From Clavelina lepadiformis (lineage: Eukaryota > Chordata > Ascidiacea > Aplousobranchia > Clavelinidae), in the NCBI RefSeq assembly GCF_947623445.1, contig NC_135246.1:9593856-9657855 (forward strand): 64,000 nt of DNA. Direction: 5' to 3'. Of the stretch, positions 1 to 12,139 are shown piece after piece (the stretch's first letter is position 1; every line of letters begins with the position of its first letter). The translations under genes were made by a program, and so were the position numbers. The notes beneath the pieces were generated by a model that saw only the letters and a list, made by a program, of their open reading frames with translations, searched no databases and was not told the DNA's origin.

Positions 1-1600
1 AGAAGACTGCGCCTTTTTCTACAGCTGTAAGGTCAAATTCGTTTAACGCTTACCACACTGGAAATCAATGTACGCCCACGTGAAATTTTGTTTCTTAACC
101 TTTCAATTTTCAAGGCCGGCAATAACACTTCCAAAATAAAGGATTAAATTTTTATAACACCAAAGAGAAACTTGGAAAGAACAAAACAAATCACTCCGGC
201 TTGCGTCTAAAAACTATGACATCAGTGTTTCTGACTTTTATTGTTCATTCCGCAACAGGTTATTAATAATACGTTTAAAGCTTTTTGGAAAATGGTTCTC
301 TTTCGCCGCCATTGTAAAGGCGCGACTTTTGCGCGTAAAATACTGGCCAACATGATTTATTTTAACAAGTAAAAAATCGCGAAAAATTACAGTATTACAA
401 TTGCTCAATATTCGATGTTGGTGTAGAGGTGCTTGAACTGAGTAATCTTGCGAACACAAGCTTAAAAAATAAGCTTTCGTTTTGTTACAGATTATGGAAT
501 GAAGTTCTATTTAGCGTCAATCCCGTATATGCTTTATTCATTTATTCATTTCAATATTCAAGCCACTTTCAGGTGCACAGCTCAGGAGGTTTTCCTTTTT
601 TCGTGAATACAATATGATAGTAAGGTTGCTCTTTTTTGAAGCAATCCAGTTCTTTTTGTGCCGTTACGAATAGCGTACTAAAGATGTGTTGTACGACCAA
701 AAGGTACTTTGCAAATATAGAATTGACGAAATAATTTGATAAGTTATTTGAAACGATCATGTCGGCCGTCGTTCGGAATGGCCTATTAATTTACAGTTAA
801 ACATAAGCCTTGTTGACAACGCAACGTATGCAAAAGATTCGTGTGTATTAATTTTGAAAAATCACAAGACAGTTAGTTGTCTTGTCGTATTAATATCAGT
901 CAGTCAATGTCAGTAAAGTTTTTTTTTGTTTGACTTTTTAAATACTGCATGTTTTGCATGTTTTCAAACCCCGACAAAAAAGCTGTTTAGAGATTGTAAC
1001 AGGACATTATATATATTGCCGTCATTTGTCATGTTAAAAAACTGTATTGAAGCCTGTTGTATGCGATTAGAATTGTACGGTTTCTTTTACGATAAATTTT
1101 ATTTCTTTTTAATAATTTTTATCCTTTATTCAATGACAGACAGTGCATACTAGGTTTGTAGAAAAATTTACTTATTAATCTCATGTATAAGACGTCATGG
1201 TGTGGATTATATGTAGTTAATATATTCATATTTGCACCAAAGGGTTTGTTTTGCAACTTCTGGGTGGCATTATTGGAATACTATTCTACGGTACAAAGTT
1301 CGTCTTAATCACAGTTTGATTTATGTCAATACACTGCAACTTTAACTACTGGATTTTCGCTGTATTTGACCACATTCATGTAAATCGCTGCGATCATAAA
1401 CATAGTAGTAACGCAATCAGAAATATTTACGGAATGTCAGACACCTAGTACGTGAGAAAATGTCGAAATTTATAGGATGAATTAATACGATATAGCATGT
1501 CAAATGTATATACATGCTTCATGCCACCTATGTCCAACCAAAAAACCTTACCGAATCAAAAATAACATCAGTTTTTCTGGTAACCGTATAACATTAAATA
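1..1600. other. Gene-free stretch, nothing recognised
   Basis: I see no multi-exon gene, RNA gene or clear repeat ends here. Open frames are all under 80 codons and have no family resemblance. The right edge runs into the leader of the LTR/Gypsy fossil, so part of this stretch may be its decayed LTR, but no second copy was found to prove it. Confidence 0.5.
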
Positions 1601-1608
1601 CGTTTTTG

Positions 1609-3215
1609 GTGGCAGAAGAGTGGATAGTTAGCACATCAAAGGATAATTTTAATTGATAAACAAGACTGTAATGAAGATTCCTTTGTTAACTCGCCTCGTT
1701 TTATCTTATTTATTTCTTGTGTGTTGTGTCTGCTTCGGGCAAGTGTGTTTTTCTATGTTGTAGACTACTACTACTTCACGGTTTGCATTGTGACAAACGA
1801 GCTTCTTTTGAGCAGTGAGGTTGTGTTGCTTTGCTTATCTTTATTCTATTATTCAGATTAATAATTCTACGTTTAATAAAGCTAAGTATAACGGCATCAT
1901 TTGGTACAATTTATTAAACGTAAATTTGTAGGCTAACTATAATATGCCTAAAACAAGTGCGCTGAAACCTGCCAAGCTAGAAATCGACATCGACATCAAC
2001 TACGAAACAGCCAGCAAACTATGAAAGCATTGAAAAAGAACGTTCGATAACTTCCTGGTGGAACTTGCACGAGAACAAAGTCCTATACAGCTCCTCCTAT
2101 CAACAAACTGCCTGCAACTATTGACGAATTTTGTTTTCGCGGAGATATTTCGATTCATAGAAGATTGCAATACATACCACTCTGTTGTTGAAATCTTGCA
2201 GAATTTACTTGTCAAGAAACCGAACGAAATCTTTGCTCTCCACTTATTGGCAGCTAGAAAGCAGCAACCAAGCGAGTCTCTAACGCAGTTTATGCAAGGG
2301 TTACAAATTCTAAGCGTAAACTGATAGTGCGAAGATGTTATAGGGGAACAATATCTCAAAGAACTCAGTAGAGATGCATTTATTAACGGTCTCTCATCTC
2401 CTTCAATCCGTCAAAGACTTCTAGAAAATACGACCCTTTCTCTCGAATCAGCAGTAAATCAAGCAAATGTATTAGACATGGCGATCAAGAATGCCTCTGC
2501 ATACAGCACAACATGCTCATCGGCCTCTACAAACCCGCAAAGTCTTCATCCCGGAAATGAAATAGGGGATCAAGGAGAACAGTTTACGAGACAACGACGT
2601 ACATCGCAGCGTCTTTCAAGACGAAAAAGTGCTATTTCTGCGGTTATGATTTCCATGAGAGGAAATCTTGTCCAACGAGACATCTCTCGTGCAACAAACG
2701 TGGTAAAATTGGACATTTCCTGAAGGTATGTAAAAGTAAATCTCCTTCCAAACCGTCGCTACAGTAACAAAAGCTGAACCAACCTTGTTTGCCATATATC
2801 CGCACAACCTACTTGAAGCGACACTAATGACAAACACGTGATCAAAACTTATGCGCACTGGTTGACTCTGGAAGCTCCGACAACTACATTAATGCTGTCA
2901 CCGCAAAATCATTCAAGCTTCCAATAACCTCAACACGTAAAGAAGTATATATGACACAAAGTAGCTTAAGATGTACCATGTTAGGTTCCTGCGCAACCGA
3001 CATAGTCGTTAACAATCGCAAATACGAAAACGTTTAACTCGGTGTCATTGGCAACTTAGGCTGCGATGTGATCTTAGGCCAAGGTAAGTGTAACGGCATC
3101 GTTTAGTACAATTTCTAGGTAATTAAACTATATACTCTATAGTCTATACTATTATTTCAGATGAATGATTTTACCTTTAAGAAAGCTAAGTTTAACGGCA
3201 TTATTTCCGCAAGTT
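1609..3215 (+). mobile_element. Old LTR/Gypsy-like fossil: leader, gag and protease remnant
   Basis: This is a remnant of an LTR retrotransposon. In order it shows a primer-site-like GGTGGCAGAAGAGTGG stretch at about 1609, gag-like coding remnants from about 1944, two zinc-knuckle motifs of CCHC type near 2620-2735, and an aspartic-protease remnant with the DSG active-site motif near 2860-3080 that ends in a DVILG-like strand. No reverse transcriptase or integrase follows, so only the 5' part survives. It is clearly broken, with several breaks, and looks old. A leader motif (AACGGCAT with flanks) recurs at about 1887, 3090 and 3193. No LTR pair could be delimited. Confidence 0.7.
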
Positions 3216-3474
3216 TGAGCAATAGTCTTTTCAGATGATTGTCTATCATCAGTTAACGATTCTTTGCAAAATCTTTCATGTTAGATGTGTGCAAGAGGTG
3301 AAGTTTTTGCCTAGTAACATATTTTAGCAAATGTGCGAAGCGTAGTTTGCCCGCTCAAGCCTCTGCATAAGTGGACCTTAGAGTCTTAGACCAACAGTGG
3401 ATATTAATCATATTACGTAGCTAAACGTCGACGGTATAAATTCGGGCAAACTCACTGTCATTAAGCATTGCGTC

Positions 3475-3712
3475 CAATGTTCCCTCTAAGCTGCGCGCGT
3501 GCGCAAATGCGCACTGCTGACACGGTCTCCGCGCACAGAAAATCTGTGCTGCGCACAAGAAAAAAATCCAACCTGAATTGAAAATAAAATAAACGCATAA
3601 TAATGGCCACAGTGCGCACGTGGCTCGTCTGATGTTGCTCACAGTGGTCCAAGGGACCGCTCAGGGAGTTAGTGTGTTTGCTCAGACTCGTGAAAAATTA
3701 GAGGGAACATTG
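3475..3712. mobile_element. hAT-type MITE (CAATGTTCCCTCTAA ends)
   Basis: This 238-bp element has terminal inverted repeats CAATGTTCCCTCTAA and TTAGAGGGAACATTG. It is flanked by a perfect 8-bp target duplication ATTGCGTC at 3467-3474 and 3713-3720. The 8-bp duplication is the hAT superfamily signature. There is no transposase, so it depended on another element. The interior is locally GC-rich and CpG-rich compared with the surrounding DNA. Confidence 0.88.
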
Positions 3713-3720
3713 ATTGCGTC

Positions 3721-5120
3721 CACAACAAACATCTAGCCTTTACACTCCTTCGCTCCACACAAATCTACTACACTTTGACAGACAAGCTCGCTAATTTTTG
3801 CTAGTTGGGTCCACACTTAAAAGCAGGTAAAACAGCCTTTTTGTTAATAAAACTTAACATGAGCTTTGGTCAGAAAATCTCTGCCTGTGGCGAATATCGA
3901 GTGGGTATTATAAATAAACTGACAATTATAGCATCATTAACGAATATATGCCTTCACCTTCAAAGATTTCGCGTTCATCGCTACCATTATTCTCATATCC
4001 CAGTCCAAACGCTGTTGACCTTAATCGCCACCACGTTGACTGATGAGGATACACCAAACCAAGAGTAAGTAATTGCCTAGCAACTTCGGCAATAAATAAC
4101 AACTTGGCCTTTCTTTTTTACCCGAAAGACAAAGCTGCGTCTTCAAAGGTTGGGAAACACAAACAAACCCAACCTTGGGATTCGCGAGCATGAATTCTAA
4201 CATCCATGAGCCATCTACCGAACACATAACTGCTTGAAAAGTTATCGTGTTTCCAACATTGACCTTACCTAATCACTGCTGGGTAACTCATGCCTTCAAT
4301 TCTATGCACTCCAGAAATGGAACTTCAGAAAATCCGATTGAAAGCGCTCTACCTTTTTAAATCAATGCGTTTGCATCAAGTGTACACTGTTACGTGACTC
4401 TGCAAACTCGGATCAGGCTCGGATCACACTTTTGCACCGTCTCAAAAACTTGCGGCAAAAAAAACATACCACGACCACCGCACCTCGTGATGGTATTCAG
4501 AATGTGGGACCTTCCACCGCTTCTTTCTTTGTGTTTCTACTGGCACAGCTTACTATGCAAAGCAGCCACAAATCTATTTGAGAGATTTAACTTCAGGAAG
4601 ATAGACTGGTGGACGGAATCTGTCAACACCATCGACTTTTCAGAGTTTAACCGCAAGGTTCAAAGCATGGAGCATAATAAACAGCTCTATACTGGATGGC
4701 CAGTAATTGCCCGAAACACATACACTAAATTGAACCGACAATGAAGTCGCGCGTTTTCTGTCTTCATAGAAAGCTTTATTTGGTTAATGTTAAGAGAAGT
4801 AACAATTATCTGTAAAAGCGATATGACAGGACACTGGCATGACAAATAATCACAGATATGAACAACATGATATTAAAAAATGTTTCCTACGCTTACAAGC
4901 TTATACACGATCATGATGCCATCTTCAACACGTTGCACGACTAACAATTATGTTAGTTTGACGTAAAATAATCATTCTGCACAATCTATAGCAAAAAAGC
5001 AATAGTTCGGAACTAAATTGACCAAAACATCGCTATAAATACACAAATTGACAAATATATAGTGTTTTTACAAATTTTTATTCTTTTCCGTTAAAATATT
5101 AACATATATACATATTATTT
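3721..5120. other. Gene-free stretch
   Basis: No gene recognised. An open frame at about 4487-4744 (+) has a plain ATG only part-way in and no recognisable domain, so I do not call it. The last few hundred bases are the 3' flank of the minus-strand LU gene that ends at 5121; they resemble the flank after the second LU gene near 14.44-14.47 kb. Confidence 0.4.
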
Positions 5121-8045
5121 TTAGAAGTTTAATAAAACTTCCCATAAACAAGCACACAAAGTCAAAAAATACACGAAAAGACTTGAAGACGTAAGCTCAC
5201 CTACACCACCACCACCACCACCACCGCTATCATTGCCGTTGTTTCCATCATCACCGCCCTCATTTGTGTGAGCAATATTTCCTGTCGTGTTCTCTGTCGT
5301 ATCTGTGATATTAGTACTGGTGGCAGTAATAGTTGTTGTGGTTGTAGCAGCTCGGATCTCGGCGACAGTTTCCGAATTGCAGTTGTTGTCGTCACAACAA
5401 ATGGTGTCACAACTTCTAGGAAATTAAAAAAATAGTGTTTTTTTAATTCAATATAACAAATAAACGTTATAGAAAACCAACATAGGCTATAATTTTAGGA
5501 AAGAGGCCTACGCTCATAGTTATAAAATGTAAGTTCAAATCTTTACAATTTTTTTTACAGGACATCGTAGTCAAGAATCAAGAAAGCTGCTTAGCCACCT
5601 CATCACAGTTTTGCGTCTCGCACAATTAGTTTCATTTACGCAAATCCCAGCTTGAAGTTCAGCTGTAGCGAATCATGTGTGACAAACTTACTTAAACTGA
5701 ATATGTGGCAAGAATGGGAGATTTATACTTGAATGTCTTACAGTATATTTTACGTGAATTTCGCTTACTCAACTTGAACACAACTTGCTATATCAAAAAT
5801 CCGGAAATTGTGAAATTGCCTTCTGCGCGTAGACAGTTTCGTTTTTTTTGCGCATTCGATCACTTCCCATTCAACCAAATCAAGTTGCACTGCATCTTAA
5901 CTCATGCGGCATCTTAACCCATTGCATAACGCATGAAAGCACATTAGATTTACAATATAAACTAACAGCGGACTTTTCAATTTTCGTTTAATTCCAGCTG
6001 TAATATCAGTACGACGAATTTGGAAAACTGTAATAGGAAAGTCTAAATATTTTTAACATAAGCTGATTAACTTATATACAATCATTGTACTCTTGTATCT
6101 TTCACTTTGTGTTTTATTTATGCACATTACTATTTCTTAAACGACCTAAATGTTTTTCCACCAAACACACCAAAGCTATCCATATATTTGCTGTGGAGTC
6201 GTCATGTCTCTCATTAGTCGTCGTATCTAAATCATCATATCTCTTGCTTATATAGTTAGAATAGTCTGCATTTAGAATGACGTTGTTACATAATACAGAG
6301 TTAAAGTATGCTACAAAATAAAAAGTAAATCATTTTAACCTTCCTATAAGCTATAACCTACCTATAACGTAACAGTTTCAACTTTCAAGGCGTGTATCTT
6401 GAAATGTAACAAATAACAAACAATAAACTTTCAAATATGGAAATGGAGAAGACAAAATACGTCATTGGCATTCAAAGTAAGCATGAAATTGTGACCTCGC
6501 CCAAATATCAGTAAAAGGATAAATCACGCTTTACCATCACGCCATATACATATACTGTATAACGCACGAAAACGGAATTCTTGACATGCAGATGTCAATA
6601 AAACAATCTTTTCGTTGAAATCAGAAAACAATATTTGATGAAACGAGTTTAATTAACATCAAGGAGGTAAACATTAAATCAAGACGCTGTTAACTAAACA
6701 TTTCGGTTGCAAACGAATTAAACGTGCGTCCGTAAAGCATCATTGAAAAAGACTTTTGGTCAGTTTATACAAAAAACGTTCAACTCTATTCCCACATTTC
6801 CTGTAACCTACTTAATTTCCTATTCTACTACAGTATATTATAGGCCTATGACTAATACTACTTTGCAGTAGTTGGCATGAAAGCAACTACAATACCTAAA
6901 ACATTAAAGAAATATAGCTTCCCCTGTTTGGTTTTTATACCAAGTTGCCACAGTACTGTCCCGATTTAAAATGCAAAAATCTCCCTATACTTATCTGAAT
7001 TGAGTGAAATTTTCTTTATACCCATTCGTTAATTTGGTCTTCTTCTTTATGCTCAATGGTAAAAATTGCTTGCAAAATTTTAATATACCAGAAATGACAA
7101 GACAAAAAAGTTCTTGATTGAGGCGAGATAGATGCAATTTTTAATTTTTAATTTAATTATTTGCTTTGGGTAACATGGAGATTTAAGTTTAGTAGGGAAG
7201 TTATTTTGTGTAAATTGTTGTCGTTGCTAAAATCCTTGAGCACAAACCTTGTGCACTTTGCAATTCAATTGGGTTTCCGTTTTTCATAACCCTTTAAATA
7301 ACAGTGAAATACAGCATGCATCAGTTACCATGAACTGAAACCGATTAACTAACGATAGTGTGTAAAAAACACAAATACAACTTCAGCACTTACATGACTT
7401 CATTTTGTCCGCTTTCTAAGCTTTCTACACCAAGAATATTTTGAGAGAGCGCAGAACATTCTGTGGCGTTACAACTGCTCTTGTTAACACATCTTCCAAT
7501 CGCTATTTCAGCTAAGTAACAAAACAACAAGCTTTGAACATAGCCTACACTACTTGCAAAATTACAAAAACGCATTGATGGAGTAAGCCTACTTTGTACA
7601 CTATAGAGCAGTGGTGGGAAAACTGCGGTTCGCCGACATGATTTTTGTGGCTCTTCTAGCTAAATAGTAATATCCACTATTGTTCATTATCCATGCATTG
7701 TTTAACGTACTTGCGATGACACTACTGATTTTACGGCTCACTGGTGTTTATAGTTTTCTGTAAGTGACTCTTTAATTGAAAACGTTTGCCCACCCTGCTA
7801 TAGAGCATATGTTACTAATTTAGCATACTTCGAAAAAATCCTAGGCTTAGAAATATTGTTTCAACTCGAAAGCATGCCAGTGGCATTTCCGATTCAGGAC
7901 ATTGCGTAATATTCCAAAATCTTTCAGGTACACCGTTTGTATCAATTTCAAATCCAGAATGACATTCCAAACATGAGACAGGATAAACATTCCAGCAGAG
8001 CATTAGGTTTACGACAAAAGTCAAAGGCAGCACACAGTTAATCAT
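5121..8045 (-). CDS. LU (Ly6/uPAR) domain GPI-anchored protein A, chimeric gene
   Basis: Predicted secreted three-finger protein, 209 aa, held on the cell surface by a GPI anchor; ligand unknown. Exons (minus): 8045-7829, 7511-7394 and 5415-5121, with GT-AG junctions and phases 1 and 2. The ATG at 8045 opens a signal peptide (about residues 1-25). Ten cysteines follow: C28 (LEC), TQC and LAC in exon 1; GRC, SSC and TEC in exon 2; C114, C118-C119 and C124 in exon 3. The last four make the CC..D..CN motif that closes LU domains. A Thr-rich stalk, an acidic Asn/Gly run and a hydrophobic tail (SSSLFVYFLTLCACLW) look like a GPI signal. Oddity: intron 2 is 1978 bp, against 172 bp in the paralogue, and contains dead exons 1-2 of another copy, so exon 3 probably belonged to that copy. 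The fold and the splicing are inferred from sequence alone. Confidence 0.8.
5555..5935 (-). pseudogene. Dead LU-gene copy C (exons 1 and 2)
   Basis: This lies inside intron 2 of LU gene A on the same strand. About 5563-5675 matches exon 2 of LU gene B (an acceptor-like CAG, then codons for AGICVNETNC against AGVCANRTEC). A frame change follows, after which the homologous NCDEVAKQL appears in another frame, and a stop comes soon after. About 5800-5930 matches exon 1 of B (LDLVEW against LDLVQW) but has lost the cysteine spacing and frame. The signal-peptide part is not recognisable. The gap from dead exon 2 to the exon at 5415 is about 150 bp, close to the 172-bp intron of gene B. That is why I infer the live exon at 5415-5121 was originally this copy's third exon. 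Confidence 0.75.
6511..6600. repeat. Fragment of LU-array upstream duplication
   Basis: About 6520-6585 (TTACCATCACGCCA and the following CACGAAAACG) matches the upstream region of LU gene B at about 16020-16065 and the related segment near 12360-12380. It sits about 600 bp upstream of dead copy C, and the match in gene B is about 500 bp upstream. This supports duplication of the gene together with its 5' flank. Confidence 0.55.
7609..7797. mobile_element. hAT-type MITE (CAGTGGTGGG ends) in LU gene A intron 1
   Basis: This 189-bp element begins CAGTGGTGGGAAAACTGCGG and ends GTTTGCCCACCCTG. It is flanked by a perfect 8-bp target duplication CTATAGAG at 7601-7608 and 7798-7805. The CAG...CTG termini with imperfect inverted repeats and the 8-bp duplication are hAT hallmarks. 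It lies between exons 1 and 2 of LU gene A and disturbs neither splice site. Confidence 0.88.
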
Positions 8046-8719
8046 TTTCAAAAATTTCCTGCAATATCATGTGTTAGGCCTGTAAAGTCCAGTTTGCTCA
8101 TGTTTGTAGTTGTGTACATTTCATTCTCAAGTATATTCTGCAAGTGGAAGTTCACTTCAAACTGAGACTGTTTTTGTTTTCTAAATAGGGGAGATTGTTG
8201 AATGCCGATCAAAAACTGTATCTCAACTAGCCTACATTACACAAACGTTTGCAAACTTTCATTCATACGCTATGCAGTTAGACGTTACTTGTTATGTTTT
8301 TTTATTTTTATTTAGGCTAATATACAGATATTAAATAATATCATATATATAAGGTGCAAAACTACACTATAACCCTACTAAATTGTATGAATTTAAAACA
8401 GTTCGTAAACTTTCACCATGCTATACAAAACGCTACGCTTTGACTGAATAGAAGCAATGTCATACAAATACCAGGCTGTCTCTCAATTGTTCTGTTTCTG
8501 CATTATTGAAAAAATATTCAATATATAGCGTTTTGCCCTTTGTTGGCCGTTATTTCAGCTAAATTTTACCGATGCGACTTTTCGGAAATCGTACGACTTA
8601 ATCACCATACTTGCCAACGTTCCACTAACATTTTATTGAGTTATTAATGAATACTCTGTTTATAGATATGAAATATCTTTATAGAAATCAAATGCCGTTA
8701 AGATAATTGACCAACATTT

Positions 8720-9034
8720 ATGGAACGGATGTTGGGGTTTCCTAGAAGTTTTGAGTATTCGTGCAGACGTGATGACGATACATTAAACTATATTAAAGTT
8801 ATAAATGACACTATAAGGCACGACTGCGTTAAAATCAACGCGTTGATGATAGTTGCAATTGGAACAAGCTTTGGGGGTGCATTTGTAATATTGCAACAAA
8901 GTCTTTTGTTGTGTTTGGTACAGTTCAGGTTTCAGTTATCTGATACGGGAAACATGAACGAAAATATACGAAAGCTACGCGAAATTTATTTTTCGGAGCC
9001 TATGAAAATGTTGTCGCTTAATGCTTGTTTATAA
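8720..9034 (+). CDS. Doubtful single open frame, 104 codons
   Basis: This is an uninterrupted ATG-to-stop frame with one hydrophobic stretch (residues about 42-68) that could be a membrane segment. No domain is recognised. There is no splice context, no obvious polyadenylation signal, and it abuts a MITE. A chance open frame of this length is plausible. I list it only because it is the longest plain ATG frame between 8046 and 9081; otherwise that stretch, the 5' flank of LU gene A, holds nothing I recognise. Confidence 0.12.
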   Translation: MERMLGFPRSFEYSCRRDDDTLNYIKVINDTIRHDCVKINALMIVAIGTSFGGAFVILQQSLLLCLVQFRFQLSDTGNMNENIRKLREIYFSEPMKMLSLNACL

Positions 9035-9081
9035 AAGGACTTCACGTTTTCTATTTTTGTGAAGAGCATTACTGCATAGGC

Positions 9082-9411
9082 CAGGGGTCGGCAACCTGCG
9101 GCTCCGGAGCCGCATGCGGCTCTTTCATCCTTCTGATGCGGCTCTTATTAATTTTATTGCTACAGTAGAAACAAACAGAAGAACACTCGCGTCTTTATCT
9201 CACTGAGCACATTATAGTAATCACATTAATTAAATCACATTAATTAAATCTTACTGAATTAACTGCTTTTATAAATGCGACACAAGACAGTTTTGTTACA
9301 GAGTGTCGTTTTCGTTTTATTGTGAAAATAGTTTTGCGGCTCCCAGTGATTTTTATTGTGTGGAATATCGGTTAAAATCGCTCTTTAAGTGCAAAAGGTT
9401 GCCGACCCCTG
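9082..9411. mobile_element. hAT-type MITE (CAGGGGTCGGCAACC ends)
   Basis: This 330-bp element has terminal inverted repeats CAGGGGTCGGCAACC and GGTTGCCGACCCCTG, with GCGGCTC motifs just inside the left end and again near the right end. These are features of a widespread hAT MITE type. No direct 8-bp duplication is visible. Instead six flanking bases on each side (ATAGGC and GCCTAT) extend the inverted repeat. Confidence 0.78.
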
Positions 9412-11149
9412 GCCTATATAATACACGTTTATTTTGTAAAGCTTGTATATATCTTTTAAGCAGCAGTAATATATCAGCACATTCAGGCAAGTAAATGGAA
9501 CGTTTTTTAAATTTGGTCTAGTAAAATAGGCTAATAAGAAAACTACACGAACGCCGGACAAACAACATTGAAAAAAGGTAAAAAAATTCATTTGAACCAT
9601 GTACGATTGTCTTAAAGCACTACATTACCACAACACATATACTACACCTTATTCAAACTTATAGTAAGTTTTCAAATAAAAGCCGCGGCTATAAAAGTCT
9701 TTCTTTTAACAATGCCTAAAATTATTACTGAAACGTGGGGGTAACTTTAGAAAGTCAAATGTATCAGAAGATCGCTCGTAATCGGTCTGATGGTGATGCT
9801 ACGTCGCTGAAAATTAAAAAATGTTAGATTTAGAAATCGTGTCTGGCATAAACACAAAAGTGGCCGATGTAAGAGTTGCTGCATTGCATAAAAATACGTT
9901 ATTTCACGTTGGACCAAATTCCATCCAGTGATTTAGGATCAGAATCATGTTTGATGAAAACAAGAGATATATTGTTTAAGCCTACAATGTCGGATGAAGT
10001 AAAGGAGTTTATTTTCCTATTCCCAATGCACCATATGCATTTGTCCAATTAACAGAAGTAGCAACCCTTAATGAGCTACAAGGTTCTTGACTTACCATGA
10101 AGTATATGCTGCAGGTATTTTGATTAAATTGCGTTAAATACATACATCGCTAAATACATCGCTTTGTAAGGTATCTTAGTAGTTGGAATGTAACATTTTA
10201 TCTGTGAAGACGTGTTGGGGTCGTAGCCAAAACAACATCGCCATTTGCCGACCTTTAACCCCGGCATTTATTTTTTATGTGACATATACTGTAGGTTTGA
10301 CCTTGAGGTCTCTGAGTGCTACTTTACAGTAAAGAAAACAGTGGTGAAACAGTGATAAGCAACTTGTAGGTATAATTTGGAGAAAAGTCTTTCCATGTAA
10401 AACGTCAAAAAAAGCTGTGCAAGAATTTGTAGGTCGTAGATGAAGATTCGCAAGTAGTACTGTAGATACCTCCAGTACAAGGACTTCCAGGAGATACTTG
10501 TCGAATCTCCAGTTATAGGCAGGCGTACGTCCTTTGACGCTGTTGTAACATGCATGAGCTTTTCCTGGTCAACAGTCTCTGGTTGGTAGTCTCACAGTCT
10601 CTCCCGATCTCTGGTTAGTAGATCACGTGTCAGCCTGCGACAATTACCTCTGTTTGACCCGACTTCCACAAAGGCTGCTTGTTGTTGTCTGGCGGCACAA
10701 GTCAAATTGCAAACAAAAATTGCCTGCAGGGGAAAATTTCAACTAAAAATTTTATTCTAACAAACGAAACATATAAGATAATTTGTTTCGTCGTTAAAGC
10801 ACAGATACTTTTAATTGTAATTATAAAGCACAAAAATGCTAACTAGTAGTTGATGAATCAACTTCAACTTGTCCGAAATCATTATCCGAACTCATATCGC
10901 GAAATTATCCTACTAATATAAGGATATTGCAACATTTCGACGTTTGGCGCGTTTGAAATTCGCATACAGATTGTAGATATTGTGTGTGCTTTAAAGTACG
11001 GTCGACGGTTTTCAGCTTATTTAAACCGTTTTGCCTCAAATTTTTGAACCGTATTAGATCGAACATGTTGAAAAGGGTGTAGGCCTACTTAATCGGCACA
11101 GCTATTTTTTTAAAGTTTTAAAAATTGACATACTTTTAATTTTTGGCCT
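9412..11149. other. Gene-free stretch, nothing recognised
   Basis: No exon chain, RNA gene or delimited element could be supported. A short internal duplication of TCTCTGGTTRGTAG occurs at about 10576-10625. Confidence 0.4.
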
Positions 11150-11302
11150 GATGGTGCGCACTGATGACTCAATTCCATGTTAATTTATTATGAATGGATG
11201 TTCAAACATCAACTTTTTCAATCTTTGTTTATTATGATTTGTCGTGAAGAAAAAAATTTTGGCGCGCACGTTGATGAAGCTCGAGTACAGGTGCCACACT
11301 CT
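11150..11302. repeat. Partial copy of the GGAAAGTATGGCA TIR family (copy F)
   Basis: The right part (GCGCGCACGTTGATGAAGCTC, then ACAGGTGCCACACT) matches the right ends of the copies at 37692-37908, 56628-56840 and near 63560. The left end is not recognisable. No coding content. Confidence 0.55.
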
Positions 11303-11555
11303 TCAGTATGACACTTCCCAAAGCCTCTATTAATCAACAATCGGCTTAAAAGGAAAAGATTGGATTGAACGTTACAGAACCTTGTATGGGTAGGAGCCGG
11401 ATTGCAAAGTATGGAAGTTTTAACGAAAATGTCGGGTGTACAGAAGCATATGGAATATGGAAGCATATGTATGGAAGCAGCTAGTGTACACGGTGATCCG
11501 TGGCTCAAGCACGTCCGGGGATTGTGTCTGTGATTGGCTACGAGCTGTACCTTCA

Positions 11556-11590
11556 TAGGTGGGCAGTACCGCGGTACTTTTTAAGTAGTG
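11556..11590. repeat. Terminal fragment of the GTACCGCGG repeat
   Basis: ATAGGTGGGCAGTACCGCGG followed by TACTT is the inverse of the right end of the GTACC-rich repeat at 61490-61522. Only this end is present; no matching second end was seen nearby. Confidence 0.6.
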
Positions 11591-12139
11591 TCAATGTTTA
11601 GAGACATATTGCGCTTCTCCTGGTGTGCAAAAGGATTTCTGCCGAAAAATCTAGAGTATGGTGTACAATTAAGGAAAACCCTAAATCAGCAGATCAGGTG
11701 AACAAACACCAGCAAGAAAAACAACCATTAAGATGAATGTTATGATGTGTCCATTGAAAAAATGTTATGCGTAATTATATTTGAAACAAAACACGTTTCA
11801 TCTAAGGTTTTGGGCCAATCGACGACGACCTTTAGGAGGTAAAGTTTTGAATAGGGTCATAGAGTATTTTGACAAAAGCCAAAGTTTTTCAGGAATTTCG
11901 TCTAAATCAATGACGTCATGACCTACATAAAAGAAAGGGTTCTTCTCCTCAGCAGACTCTATCAACAGCCCAAATTTCACAAAAAATATCAAAGTTTGCG
12001 TGAGTTGTCGAAACCAAAAGAAACAGAAGGGCAAAAATTACAATCAGTAAAACAGTCGATTTTCGTCAATGTTTCGAAATTCTTCGATTTCGAAAATAAT
12101 TAAATATGAAAAATGCGAAACTGTGAAGGAAATGTGCTG

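Noticed and set aside
4394-4744. 116-codon open frame (+)
   Set aside because: It starts with GTG, has no early ATG, no recognised domain and no splice context.
5201-5410. Alternative frame (-) over the LU gene A third exon
   Set aside because: The frame with the CC..C motif, Thr/Gly stalk and hydrophobic tail is the one supported by paralogue B and by splice phase.
11798-12034. 78-codon frame (-)
   Set aside because: The first codon is TTG and no domain or neighbouring exon is found.
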